From NCBI GenBank assembly GCA_963966185.1, contig CAWZYM010000174.1, positions 134,501-198,500 of the forward strand: 64,000 bases of DNA, in the 5' to 3' direction. This stretch comes from Rhabditoides inermis (Eukaryota; Nematoda; Chromadorea; Rhabditida; Rhabditidae). Shown one piece after another: positions 23,361-34,937 of this stretch (positions are counted from its first letter, which is position 1; each line of letters opens with the position of its first letter). The notes under the pieces are model-generated. The model saw nothing but the letters and a program-made list of their open reading frames with translations. It searched no databases and was not told the origin of the DNA. Both the position numbers and the translations under genes were made by a program.

Positions 23361-24390
23361 TATTTTTAATCGAGTCTGTCCTTGCCTTTAAAAGCACAGT
23401 GGCGACCTAAATCCTGCAACTAGCTCTGACCCTCTGACAAACTCTCGTTATCACACATGTAAAACATTTGCTGTGGACAGGATTCGAAATTCCGTTCACC
23501 CGTTCTCTCCGCTAAAACGCCGCCCACACGCATCGTTGTTGTTGTTGGTTTTAAATTAACTCCGAGGTTAAACGACGTTTATAATTATCTCATTTCAAAA
23601 TAAGTCGACACTGTATTTTTAAAGAAAATCCTAACAAAACTTGTACAGTGCTCTCTGAAATGCATTTTACAGACTTTATAAAATAAAAAAGTATTGTTCG
23701 CTTTCTATACTTATACTTGTTTGCAAGGCATATTGCAAGTACATGTAGTAGTACTATAACAGTAGAAAACTTTTTACTATTACTGTTGGGTACATATGGC
23801 ATTAGAGTTTTTGTCACAAACAAATTCGTGATGAAAGACAGCGGGTGCGCAGTAGGGTATGTACACCGATAAAAGATATACAATTCCAGTAGCATTGATA
23901 TCACTCTGGTACTGGTAGAAAATAACTCGATTACTACATGAGAGATATACACGAATATAGTTCAATAGTAGCAATACGGGCCATTCAGATTTACTGTACC
24001 CCAAGTTCAAATAAGTGCAATTTTCTTGAAAAAAGGTCTGCAGAAATCTTTTTTCTCACTTTCTGAAGCATGAATATATTATAATTGTCAAATTTATGAT
24101 ACCTGCATTAAAGGATATCTACCGTAACCCAAGTTCTGAGATTCTGAATGTGTGTCATTTGTGGCATGTTTGTTACTGGTTGAGTTGTTCAGTCACCCTC
24201 TCTCTCCCTCTTTGTTTGCCTTTCTCACTACAACTCTCGGCGTAAGCGACAATACCAACAACCATTCGATGAGCGTTCTGAGGCGCAATGAGGTGGGGTG
24301 ATTTGCTTGTGGCGATAATTACGCCATTAGCTTAATGCATTCTTAGCTATGCGGCCGTCGTTAGCCTTTGACATTAGCGTGTCGGGAGAG
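23360..24390. other. Intergenic, AT-rich
   Basis: No exon chain is recognised. A sequence near 23470-23500 has a weak tRNA B-box-like string on the minus strand but no cloverleaf that I could build. Confidence 0.4.
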
Positions 24391-24400
24391 CGAATATAAG
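24391..24400 (+). promoter_or_regulatory. TATA-like element
   Basis: CGAATATAAG lies about 70 bp before the ATG at 24468, in a GC-rich flank otherwise lacking AT-rich blocks. It is a plausible core promoter for the B-box gene. Confidence 0.45.
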
Positions 24401-24467
24401 CGAGGCGGCGGGGCGTGGTGGCATCTTCCCCTGACTCTCTAACCAATACTAAACGCTTACTGGTCCA

Positions 24468-25103
24468 ATGCTTCCGCTGATACTCACCTTGCTAGAATGG
24501 GTGTCTTTGACATGCACATCTGAGAAATGCAAAAAGCGTGTTTTCGGATTCTGCATCACTTGCGCTAGATATCTTTGTAAAGATTGCTATGCGAGCCACA
24601 CTGAGGAGCGCGAGACGCGCCGCCACACTACAAACGTGAGCGGCTCTTCCTTATTGTCTCCTCTATTCACACTTTTAGGCTATTCGATCAATAAATTCTC
24701 TTTGCCCGTGCTGTGCCCTAGGTCGCAGTGATGTTTCCTACTTTTGCCCCACTTGCTGTGTGTGAAAACTGTTTATGCTTTCATCAGAAATGCGACCCGG
24801 ATGAAGTGAAAGTGAGTTGAAGGTGTGCTTGGCAGTCTAGCTCACCCTGTTTTCTTTCAGATGCCGGGAGACGAGTACAAAGATATCGATGTGCGCAACC
24901 TATTGGCGTATGCGATTGCATGTACGCTGCGACTGAAGGAACTCAACTCGGAAATCGCCAGTGTGAAGGGGCAGCTCAACAAGCGGCGTTCGAGTGAGCC
25001 AATCAAAATCCAAGCAAAGGATACGACGGACGCAAACAAGTCGACGACGGATGCGGACAAGTCCAAGTTGGCCGACAAGTACTCGAATCTCACTAAAATA
25101 TAA
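24468..25103 (+). CDS. Small B-box-like zinc-binding protein, 166 aa
   Basis: Three exons (24468-24635, 24722-24811, 24861-25103), all phase 0, give 166 aa. After an N-terminal hydrophobic stretch the first exon encodes a Cys/His cluster: CTSEKCKK, FGFCITC, YLCKDCYASH, and a later RRH. The spacing resembles a B-box type zinc finger as found in TRIM/NHL proteins. Exon 2 adds two more cysteine pairs (VCENCLCFHQKCD). The last exon encodes a helical, charged segment and a tail with the short repeat TTDANKSTTDADKS. There is no RING, NHL or other partner domain. A stronger-looking acceptor at 24678 (CACTTTTAG) would give a shorter Cys-rich C-terminus ending at 24768, so two isoforms are possible. 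Exact function unknown; binding of RNA or protein is only an inference from the family. Confidence 0.55.
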
Positions 25104-26390
25104 ATTTACTCGTACACCAAATATGTGCCATAAATATGATGCAAACTTGTTGGTGTTATACGGTGAGAAGGGAGAAAGGGATGTGGCTGTTCGCTGTATG
25201 TCGTTGTTCGCTTTCTCCTTTGTTCACGCCCGTCGCGTGTTTCACTCTTCCTTTTTTCGACAGTTGTCCTCCGTGGGAGAATTAAGAGAAACGTGCTCCG
25301 TTGTCTTCTTTTCATGAAGTTTTCCCTCAGGTACCGTCTCAACTGCCGCCTAATCAAACAGTTCCTAAAGGTATACGGTAGCTACAGTAATCTAATCTAT
25401 GTACCTAGATTACCTACGTGGCCCCTGAGTAGGGCGTTCTCGTTCTCACCGCAACTGACACTCAAGATGAGATCTCGCTGAAACATTGGTACGATTTACG
25501 GTAATCACCGTAATCCTACCTACCGACCTACCATATTTCAGTCGTGCCATATGCTAGTCACCTATCGCTTACTAATAATGAAGGAGGATCGTTGGGTGCA
25601 TTCGGAAACCATTGCTATTTAGTTGAGGGAATGACGAGGGATGGGTGGTCAGTCGATGGGGTGAGCGGCGGCCTGGTCAGGTACAGAGTGATCCCCTCTT
25701 CAGGTGCTGCTGCCGGAGCCGCCAAGCCGGACCCGCAGCCCGATCGAGCCGGACCCGCTGCTCGCTCCAGCCGGACCCGCAGCTCTATCGATCCGGAGAG
25801 GTGGGAAGGGAGGGATACTGTAGGGCACAGTAGCTGGTACCACAGTAGAAGCGATCGATATCGGGGGTGGGAGTGATATAGAGACGGCGCTCGTTGGCGA
25901 GCGCCTCCTCACTGTATATATCTTTCTCCTGATTCAGAACCGCACAAACTCTCTCACTCCCCTCTCTCTTTCTTTCTTTCTCTCTCCCTCTCTCTCTCCA
26001 TTTCTCCATCTTTCTCTCTCTCTCTCTTTGGTTAAAGATCGATTATTGATTGAATAGTGATGACGTGCACTTTCCAGGTTTGGTACTGCGGTTACTGTAG
26101 GATATTGTAGAGACCGTATCCCTGATTTTCTTACTCCATCGGTTCACACACGGAAGGTGGTTTTCCATGGTTCTTCTCATGGGATAGTCTCAGGTGTGTG
26201 CATCTCTGTATTTCTCCTCCCTCCCTCTCTCTCTTTTTCCTAAATAGTCCGATACATTTCATGGCGACTCCGGCGCCCGCCTCCCCTTTAGCAGCTCGGG
26301 CAGACTCGACTCACAAAATAGCGTTTCGAATGTGAGAACACAGATAAAGCACAAGAGATGACGCGTGAGAGACGTTTAAACCCTCCAGTC
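25104..26390. other. Unresolved region with exon-like fragments
   Basis: Segments bounded by GT/AG with TACGGTA-type introns occur between 25330 and 25880 and could be exons of a decayed gene, but every frame I tried meets stops. A Pro/Arg-rich stretch near 25700-25800 is made of a local CCGGACCCGC repeat. CT tracts occur at 25960-26030. I cannot support a gene. Confidence 0.35.
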
Positions 26391-26399
26391 ATGCTGTAC

Positions 26400-27380
26400 G
26401 AATCCGAGACGACTGGAAACCGCCATACCAGATCTGGCAAGTGACAAGTTCCCTGAACCGTTTCGCATCTCGCACTCTCACCACGTCAGAAGAAAGGTTA
26501 TTCCAGTAAGTATAGGCTGAGGCTCCGTTAATGCTCGTGAGAAGTTTGTTTCTCTGGGTCAAAAGAAGGGATAATTCGCATGTTGTGTGATTGCCTCGTA
26601 GACGTTGGGACGATATTCAATCTGCGTCAAACTGTAAAATATGGTGGGCAACCTTGTAGAGAAAAGTGACGTCATTGATGAATCTCTGAGACTCGAGTTT
26701 CTCGAGACCCAGCAGGCGGTCTCTCTCAGAATATCCGAGAGTGAAGTAGCCGGCTCGATGGCAGAGGCGCCGCGTAAGCGTTACACGCCCTCCAACAGGT
26801 TCACCATGTGCACGCTAGATGGGCTCCACACTTCTGTGCAGTATTCTAACATACAGCAAATGTATGTTACATATGTTTCCACTTGAACGGTGAGATTGCG
26901 TGTCTGATATGACCTCGAAAACTTGTTTACTGACCAAAGCGCACCATTGACTATGCAGGAGTTATCAGTTTCGAAGCACAGGTTGCTAGTGATCCAGAAA
27001 CCGAGGTCCTTCACACAGACTGTAGCTCGCAGAGCTTGAAAGCGAGAGTGAGCGGACGGATCGTGAGGTACGTAACACCTTCAAGTCGGCAGCATACAAA
27101 ACAAAGTGCATCCCGGGTGGGAGAGACCGCGCAATGTCGTTTATGAAGATACTAAAAAAGAGAGGGCCCAGGCAGCTACCCTGAGGGACGCCACAATTGA
27201 CAAGCCTCGGGGAAGACAGTGTATTATCTATTGATACGTGTGTGGTCCGATCGCGTAAAAAAAACTCATCAACCATGACAGGTCATTGCCTCACACGCCA
27301 ATTGAATACAACTTAGCGGACAACATACCGTGGTTGATAGTGTCAAATGCTTTCGTGTAATCCACACATAAACAATCGAC
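26400..27380 (-). mobile_element. Degenerate CR1/Jockey-type LINE reverse transcriptase
   Basis: On the minus strand the fragments read, in order, a DYTKAFDTINH motif (RT domain 3), then GVPQGSCLGPLFFSIFINDI (domain 4), then LYAADLKV, and downstream LEYCTEVWSPSS and NGASAYTYWNNL. This order and spacing are those of a CR1/Jockey-clade non-LTR reverse transcriptase. The copy is dead: stops and frame changes separate the pieces, and the catalytic box is Y-A-A-D in place of F/Y-A-D-D. The endonuclease region is absent. Confidence 0.75.
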
Positions 27381-27429
27381 CAGTGTAAAGAAAAATAGAA
27401 GAATAGTTCATCTTAAATATTTCACTCCG

Positions 27430-27487
27430 TCTTTCTCACTGTCTCTCTCCCTTACTCTCTCTCTCTCTCTCTTCCTCTCTCACTCTC

Positions 27488-27524
<37 letters not shown>

Positions 27525-27555
27525 TTATCTCTCTTTCTCTTTCTCTCCCTCTCTA
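27430..27555. repeat. CT-rich microsatellite
   Basis: Imperfect (CT)n tract just upstream, in minus orientation, of the reverse transcriptase remnant. Similar but shorter CT/GA patches lie at 27740-27890. Confidence 0.85.
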
Positions 27556-27559
27556 TCTT

Positions 27560-28840
27560 CTGATGTCGATGTATCGACTACAGACAGCTTCGCTCTGCCA
27601 CTGCACGTCTCTTTCACTCTCTCGTATGCACATACATAGAGGGCGCTCCGGCACGCTCCGCGCGCCTCCGCGGTAAAAGCCGATCAGTAGATCAAGAAGA
27701 ATGAATATATGTATTACTGATCTTAACTTTATCCGTCTTTCTGATCTTTCACTCTCTCTCTCGTATACACATAGAAGGCGCCCCGGCACACTGCCACTCT
27801 CTCGTGGAGGAGTATGAAGAAGAGAGAGAGAGCGAGCGAGGGTGAGAGGGAAAGAGGGAAAGGGAGGGAGGAAGAGGGAGAATGGGAGAACGAAAGAATG
27901 AGGAAGAAAAAAGACAACAGATCGCTTGACATAAGCTGGTTCGGTCGTCTGGCACTGGCCTCGCCTCACTCGTCTCCTGACTCACACGAACAGAAGAGTA
28001 TTCGTATTCGAATAGATAGCTCCCGACGGATACTATATCAGTGTCATATAAGATCCGTACATAAGCATAGATTGATTGAATCGAAAAATATGTTTCTTAG
28101 AATAGCAAAAGGATGCACAATTTTCGATATAGGCGGCTATTCACGGGTATGATGACTCGCCTTGCTTCGCGTTTTCCTCTACCTATTCGAATACCAGTTG
28201 GAATTTTAAGAAAAGGTTACGTAATGAAAGGTAGAAAAACAGCCAACATTCCTAAACCTATATTTCCCGTCACTGTCACACTCTAATCGTGGTTTTCTTC
28301 CGAGAACTCCTTCCAAAGCCACTGATTACATACGTTTCAGTCTCCATAAAAAGAAAAAAAACTCAATCTCAATTTACTTGATAACCATTCGATAAACAAA
28401 TTAACTTATCGAAGACTGGACAACTTCTTGGCGATCTTGGGGTACCGTATTGTTGAATATGCATATGTATCTTATCTGCATAAAGCAAACATCTCTGACC
28501 AAATTCAGCCAGCATGATAAGATTCGCTTATATAACGGGGTCATATTACTGATTAAGCAGAACCTATATTTCTTCCATGTCTATATGTCTATATGTGACT
28601 CATTTATTTCGTCCAATTTTTTGAGAGGTAAGTATATTTTTTCAATACATTTTTTTGTATATTTTTTTGCGATTTTAAAAAGAATAGATAGAGAGGGCAA
28701 GAAAATTAGTAAGGTTGAATGAAGTTTACGGGGAGCGTTTGTAGTATAATGAGGGTCTGGACACGGGTTGCGCTCTCGCCGTTTGTTCTCATGATGTATA
28801 GGAATGTATAGGGATGAGCCCAGATCTCGCGAGCACGATC
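27560..28840. other. No gene seen
   Basis: Contains two partly similar stretches of about 60 bp near 27590-27650 and 27745-27800 (both with CTTTCACTCTCTC, a CACATA motif, GGCGC and CGGCACxCTGCC-like sequence), which suggests an old tandem duplication. The rest is AT-rich with no exon structure. Confidence 0.4.
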
Positions 28841-28845
28841 AACTG

Positions 28846-29359
28846 TTACCGTGGGCAGAGATGCACTTCCGGCGCCGTGGAAAGTAAACGGTACGTCATT
28901 CGCGGAAACTTTTTTGAACTTTCCAATAATATAATGTGATTGAAGATTGGAGCTCGGAGGCCGGACTCATTGCTCCTATACGGAAGTATTATCATCATGA
29001 TGACATACACGGTCCGCCTCTGAATGCGAGCCTCCGATGTCTCAGCGCCTGCCAGCACTGGCGATAGACCATCAATGTGTGTTGATGTGAAGCTACGTGA
29101 ACCTGTCTGCACCTCATCCACGTACTACTCAATCCCGGCGAACTTCGTGCTTGCGTACCTCGACTGCAGATTCCAGCGTCGTGATAACGGCGAGTGAATG
29201 AAGTAACCCTTCTAGACCTTTGTGAACCATAACTTCGTGACACATTGTGAAATCAGTGTGTGGAATTGTGTATTTCAGCGGCCGTGGAAAAGTGCAGGGA
29301 TTCGTGAACTGGAGGAAGAACGTTTCCCATAGTCTCGTGATGCCGGTCGCAGCAATCAT
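28846..29359 (-). CDS. Uncertain two-exon ORF
   Basis: An ATG frame from 29359 runs to 29159 (IAATGITRLWETFF, HEVMVHKGLEGLLHSL). A second frame from 29124 to 28846 (YVDEVQTGSRSF, FNHIILLESSKKF) would join it in frame if the 34-nt segment between them, GT...AG bounded, is an intron. That would give 159 aa with no domain that I recognise. The putative intron is shorter than the introns of the confident genes here, and open frames of this size occur by chance in this window, so I rank it low. It abuts the foldback element to its right. Confidence 0.2.
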
Positions 29360-29544
29360 TCTTCTTCAGTAGAGTAGTCAATGGTCGCCACCCTACAAGT
29401 GATCGGTGGAGTTCTCATATATCGATATGATGATGTTACAACTTTTTATAGATACCGAATAAACGATTTATTTGAATATTGAAAATCGATGAAGTTCGTT
29501 TGCTTTCCTGAAACAACATTTTGAGTACGGTAGTATGAGGAGCT

Positions 29545-30529
29545 ACACTACTCGCCACATGGAATAGCAAAAGTGTGGGCCCGAGTGCCCCCGGTGTGGG
29601 CCCGAGTGGGCCCGCGCCCCGTATTCGATCATATCGAAATATTTTCTTATGAAATTTTGTATGCATAATGAGAAAAGCATTCCGCATCGATCTGAGTTTA
29701 CAGAATTTTGAAATTTTGATTTTGATATTTCCGGGCTCACATCCTGTGGGACCGGCGGTCCCACTGAGTGTCCCCGGTGTGGGACCGTGTGGGCCCGACG
29801 GGCTCACTCTGTGCCCCCGGTGTGGGACCGTGTGGGCCCAAACACGATATCTTCCTATTTCGTCAAAAACAAACATTACTAACGTAATCCACATAGTGTA
29901 TTTAGGCTGTAAACATGTTTTGAGCGAAAAAAAATAAAACATGTTTCACTCATCATGACATCATGAGATGACGTCACTTTGCCGTTTCGACAGGTCACAC
30001 TTTTCCGCTTTTCATTTAAAAAAAATACTCTAGTGTTTATTGTTTTGTTTGTAAGCTACGTGTGGAATCTGATTTTCTTATTTAAATTGCATATATGTTT
30101 GATATATGATTGGTCCTCCGATGAAACAAACCCTAAGTACTGTATGATGGCGTGAGTAGTAAACGGATTACATCGGAAACCGGAACCGTATGAAAATGGT
30201 ATATTCTTGATTCGGAAAGCAAGATACAATCGATTATGATATTTCGGATGCTTCATTTTTACATTATTCAAAAGTCGAGTGTCGTTTCAGTAATTGGCCT
30301 AATTACACAAGCAGTCGCGCAGCAGACTGAACCGCCATCAGCAAAGAGCCATATACGAGTGCAAAAGTGAGAGAGTGTGTATATTGAGAGCAAGCAGAGC
30401 AAGCCAAACCGATCACAAGCTCAAATAAGAGTGACTGGATGCGGCGAAGAGTCTTGTTTCTCGCGGGATCAATCATCTATGAAAATCTGATGTGAGAAAC
30501 TGAGTAATGTACCATATTGCCCAATATGT

Positions 30530-30563
<34 letters not shown>

Positions 30564-31460
30564 ACTCACTCACTCTCACCCATGCTCACTCACAACACCC
30601 ACTGTTTGAGGACGTGGGTATTGAACGGAATATGTTGAACTTCATCGGAACCCTATGAAACATGGTATATTCCTGATTTGGAAAAAAAGACACAATCGAT
30701 TTTAATATCTGTGTTTTATCAAAAGTGCATTTTGACATTTCGAGTGTCTTTTCAGAAGTTGACCCAGTGACACCACCAGTCGCGCAGCAGACTGTAACCG
30801 CTGAAGGCAAAGTATCCATATGCTATTAGATGACAATAGAGGGGACTGGATGCACTAAAGAGGGTTCGTTTTATCGGGGGACCAATCATATATCAATCAT
30901 ATTTGCAATTCAAATAAGAAAATCAGATTTCACACGTAGCTTACAAACAAAACAATAAACACTAGAGTAGTTTTTTTTTAAAATGAAAAGCGGAAAAGTG
31001 TGACCTGTCGAAACGGCAAAGTGACGTCATCTCATGATGTCATGATGAGTGAAACATGTTTTATTTTTTCGCTCAAAACATGTTTCCAGCCTAAATACAC
31101 TATGTGGAATACGTTAGTAATGTTTGTTTTCGATGAAAATGGCGAAATAGGAAGATATCGTGTGTGGGCCCACACGGTCCCACACCGGGGGCACAGAGTG
31201 AGCCCGTCGGGCCCACACGGTCCCACACCGGGGACACTCAGTGGGACCGCCGGTCCCACAGGGTGTGAGCCCGGAAAAATCAAAATCAAAATTTCAAAAT
31301 TCTGTGAACGCAGATCGATGCGGAATGCTTTTCTCATTTAGCATACAAAATTTCATAAGAAAATATTTCGATATGATCGAATACGGGGCGCGGGCCCACT
31401 CGGGCCCACACCGGGGGCACTCGGGCCCACACTTTTGCTATTCCATGTGGCGAGTAGTGT
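29545..31460. mobile_element. Foldback transposable element with ~600-bp inverted arms
   Basis: The left arm (about 29545-30140) and right arm (about 30855-31460) are reverse complements over roughly 600 bp with few mismatches. The outer ends are ACTCGCCACATGGAATAGCA and its complement TGCTATTCCATGTGGCGAGT. Each arm carries a GC-rich block of short repeats based on GTGGGCCCGAG and CCCCCGGTGTGGGACC inside an AT-rich context. The ~700-bp centre holds two directly repeated units (see separate entry). There is no transposase-like frame. The structure fits a non-autonomous foldback or long-TIR element. Confidence 0.8.
30165..30890. repeat. Two direct repeat units in the foldback loop
   Basis: Units at about 30165-30475 and 30632-30890 share, in the same order and orientation, ATCGGAA, GGTATATTC-TGATT-GGAAA, ACAATCGATT, a TTTCAG string, GTCGCGCAGCAGACTG, CCATAT and GACTGGATGC. 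Similarity is about three quarters by eye. This direct duplication inside an inverted structure suggests nested amplification. Confidence 0.65.
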
Positions 31461-31667
31461 ACGTCATACTGTGATACTGTAGAAACGCAAGAGACGACAC
31501 ACGAGAAACAAAGAGAAACAATGTGTATGGATCTGCTAGTCGATGTCTGTCTGTGTAGTTCTCTATTTGTGTAGTTCTAGAATGTGGATTCTCTTTATAA
31601 ATAGAAAATAGAGTGCGGATTAGCACCAAGACTGTCCTTGTTGATGACAAGATGACAATACTACTTA

Positions 31668-31779
31668 ATTATCTGTTAAAAAGTACTTGCGTAAAGATAT
31701 TAAGTTTGTCTTGACCCAATTCAACAAAAGCGCATGCATAAAACGTTTACAAATACTAACACAAACCTGCGCCTCTCTC

Positions 31780-31816
<37 letters not shown>

Positions 31817-31997
31817 AATATGGACGTATGACGTTATTCATTTGTATTGTTATATTTCATCTGTTAGTGTCCACTGTCCACTGTCCGTTATGCGCAGGTT
31901 TGTGTTAGTATTTGTAAACGTTTTATGCATGCGCTTTTGTTGAATTGGGTCAAGACAAACTTAATATCTTTACGCAAGTACTTTTTAACAGATAATA
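31668..31997. mobile_element. Hairpin MITE, copy A
   Basis: Inverted arms of about 105 bp (31668-31772 and 31892-31997) match almost perfectly: AATTATCTGTTAAAAAGTAC at the left edge is mirrored by GTACTTTTTAACAGATAATA at the right. The arms contain TTTTGTTGAATTGGGTCAAG and AAACCTGCGC. The loop holds a CT tract and unique DNA. There is no coding capacity. Confidence 0.85.
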
Positions 31998-31999
31998 TA

Positions 32000-34630
32000 T
32001 GTGCTTTTGTTGAATTTCATAGAAATTTCTTCTGTTTCTGATTCCCAAGCTCTGTCGTTCATTTCTCTGCGCGCCCTGCCCGCCTGCCGGGAGAGAGCTA
32101 GCCAGAGTGCCGGGAAACCCAAAACAACGCAAACCCGGCGCGAATTAGACGCTGGCAACGGCGAGAGAGTACGCTTTCGGCAGAGAGTCAGCGTTACCGG
32201 ACACGACATCCTTGGATGAGTTCGCATTCCTGCTAACATGATTTTTGGATATCGCTTCTTGAAAAATCTGGCGCGAGCCCTATCCTAAGCCAAAAGAGAG
32301 GGCGCGCAGCGCAATGGTAAAAAATGGAAAACGAGACATGGGTATTAGACCACACTAATCTTGATGGAATATAGATCAAAGCTGGATAGTTATACTTTAT
32401 ATACATAATGGTAGTACGAAGATATGGACTAATACGGGATAAGAAGTGCATGGTTGAGCGGGATTGTGGTATACTTACTGACAGAAGAGTATTTCTTTAT
32501 AAAACGAACGTGACACCGTGTGGATAATGAAAACGAATGAGGCGGATATCGTTAGTTTGTTCATATGCTCACTTGACACTGTCTTACGGCAGTTTATAGA
32601 GACGTCATACTTTTACGCGCTAGAAAAGAATCTGCTATTTATAGTGGGCCCCCGTTTTCGCGGTAGGCGAATTATCTCTGACCGAAGAAATGATGCAGAC
32701 GGATAAGAAAGTTATGCAAATGCGCCTCATTTCCAGGATTGCTATATAAATTTGGAAATTACTGTAGTAGGAGAAACAAAATCACAAATGTGCTCTCCGA
32801 GAGTTGTAGTGGGGATTAAGAACCACCTACTGACGAAGTTTGAGCGGTTTTCATGAAGCGACTGTGGAGTTATTTAGCGAACTGTGTCTTCTCATAGGGA
32901 AAACTCCTATTCAGCATCATACAATGATCTTAGTAATGTGCCAACTAAGTCCCTATAGGTGTCGATAGACAACTGGTACTTCATATCGATAGATTTATCG
33001 GCTGGATTTTGAGATATGACTCCAATGTGATACGCATTTTCTCAATTATTTCTCTCCTGACAAACAATTTGCAAAATCTGCTCTCCGAGATTTGTAGGGA
33101 ACCCATCCGAGAACATCATATCAAGTTGTTGTGCAATTTCATGAAGTTTGAAAAGAGTTATTTTCATTCTTAGGTTCACGGATACTGTATCAAACGCGCT
33201 CATTTACATGTCATTTCCATAAACTGCTCGTCACATTTCGGTCAACAGACACCGGTCGACCGATTTTGAGATTGCGCAATGAACAAAGTATCAACTGTTC
33301 CACGCATCAAGTATGCGCTTGTGCATAATAAAAAAAGGACGATTCGCAATTTGCCCACCTCCAAAACGGGGACCCACTATATGGTTTGTGGCTAATGTTA
33401 ATATATTCTAATCTAATGGTTATACTTGTAGTCTCTGCGTGTTTCTCGCTCCTTGTGGTTTTACTAGTTCCGCGTTGTGATTGGCATAGTAGTTTGTGTG
33501 TCTCGCGTAGTTGTGTGCGCTTGACAGAGATTGATAGATTGTTTCTTTTCCTCCTTTTTCGTCAGAGGTCCGTTTAGTTCCGGTATTAGACTATTGTGAC
33601 TCCCCCAAGTGCTCTGAGCTGTTCTCAACTATGGCGTGCGCAGCATAGAGAGGTGGCTATGCAGGCATCGCGATATAAGCACTGAGAGCACGGTCTCTCT
33701 GACTCTACCCGCTTCCGTTCGCTCGTACACGCGCTGGGCCCATGGAATTCGTGTCGCAAACAGAAGCCGTACCCAGCTTACCTTGATGGCTGTCCTCCTT
33801 ACGTGTCGGCGCTGTCGTTCACTCGCTCGAGACGTCTGGTCTGAGTGTACTCTCGTCGTGTTGGTTTTGATTGATTTGATTTTGGTGTCAGGTCTCTTCT
33901 GACTCGCCCATCAGGCTCATTGTCTTCCGAGGTTCCCGCTCCCCATCGGGCGGCTGGGGAGGATTCAACCCGGGCATCTTATCACGCGGCGCGACCATCA
34001 CTCAACTGTAAACGTATTTCGAGACTAATAAGGAGAAATCAGGGATTCAATTGACCAGAGAGATTATTCGTCAAGGTTTATCTATCATTAACGCGAAGCG
34101 GCAAGACAATAGACTATCACCAACATAAATGCACACATCATACAATCATATAATCAGACAATCATAAACAACATGGGTGACGACGCTCGGTCGGCTCACG
34201 CCGCCGCTCACTGCCTCCCCTACCGGCACGAGTGATCCTGTGGCTGGCGCGGTTCCAAGTCTCCGCCCCTTCCTTGCTCTCTCGTCGTCGGGTCTCTCTC
34301 ACGGCGGGTCTCTCTGCAACACTCGCTATGCTACTCCTCTCCCCGTACAACACATAAATCAAACTTGGGTTACGCATACAAACACTTCTCAAGACGCATG
34401 TATGATTCATAATTTTCCCCTCCTACTTCTACTTGGTCACCTCCCCTCACACTATATGCATGTGCTCACCCGCCACCTCTTCTTTCCTTTCACTCCCTCC
34501 CTCTCTCACTCCGCCACCCTAGTTATGTGTGTTATTTTGTATGTACACGTTTTTATATAAGTGATTTGTGTGCTTTGGATGATGGAGAAGGCATAAATGT
34601 CTATGTGTTACATTTTTCAATCAATACAGA
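32000..34630. other. Gene-poor spacer
   Basis: Anonymous DNA with no exon chain. A hydrophobic open frame at 33386-33577 has no start or splice support. Around 33910-34015 the minus strand has a GGGTTGAATCC string resembling a tRNA B box within a GC-rich patch; this may be a tRNA-derived SINE fragment. Confidence 0.4.
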
Positions 34631-34634
34631 CAGC

Positions 34635-34937
34635 ATTATCTCTTAAAAGGACTTCCGTAAGAGAAGAGTTTGTGTTACTCAATGTAATGCAACAAAAGCT
34701 CATGCATTTTATCAATCGAAATAGTAAACAAACCTGCTCTTTCTGCAATTAAAACTAATGCGAGCAAATGTTGTATGTCGGAAAATTGATTTCTGTATCC
34801 GATCGATTATATATAACTTGTTGAACTATTGGAGCAGGTTTGTGTACTATTTCGATTGATAAAATGCATGAGCTTTTGTTGCATTACATTGAGTAACACA
34901 AACTCTTCTCTTACGGAAGTCCTTTTAAGAGATAATG
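34635..34937. mobile_element. Hairpin MITE, copy B
   Basis: Inverted arms at 34635-34739 and 34832-34937 are nearly perfect complements (TTATCTCTTAAAAGGACTTC mirrored by GAAGTCCTTTTAAGAGATAA). The internal motif order matches copy A: TTATCTxTTAAAA end, ACAAAAGC-CATGCAT, and AAACCTGC at the loop edge. The two copies therefore belong to one family although their sequences have diverged. Confidence 0.85.

Noticed and set aside
23455..23530. tRNA gene on the minus strand
   Set aside because: Only a B-box-like string was found; no acceptor stem or anticodon arm could be drawn.
25330..25880. Exon-like segments with TACGGTA introns and a PDPQ/Arg-rich stretch
   Set aside because: Every combination of phases meets stop codons; it may be a decayed gene but no product can be stated.
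33386..33577. Hydrophobic 63-aa frame suggesting a membrane peptide
   Set aside because: No splice sites, promoter or homology cue; composition alone is not sufficient.
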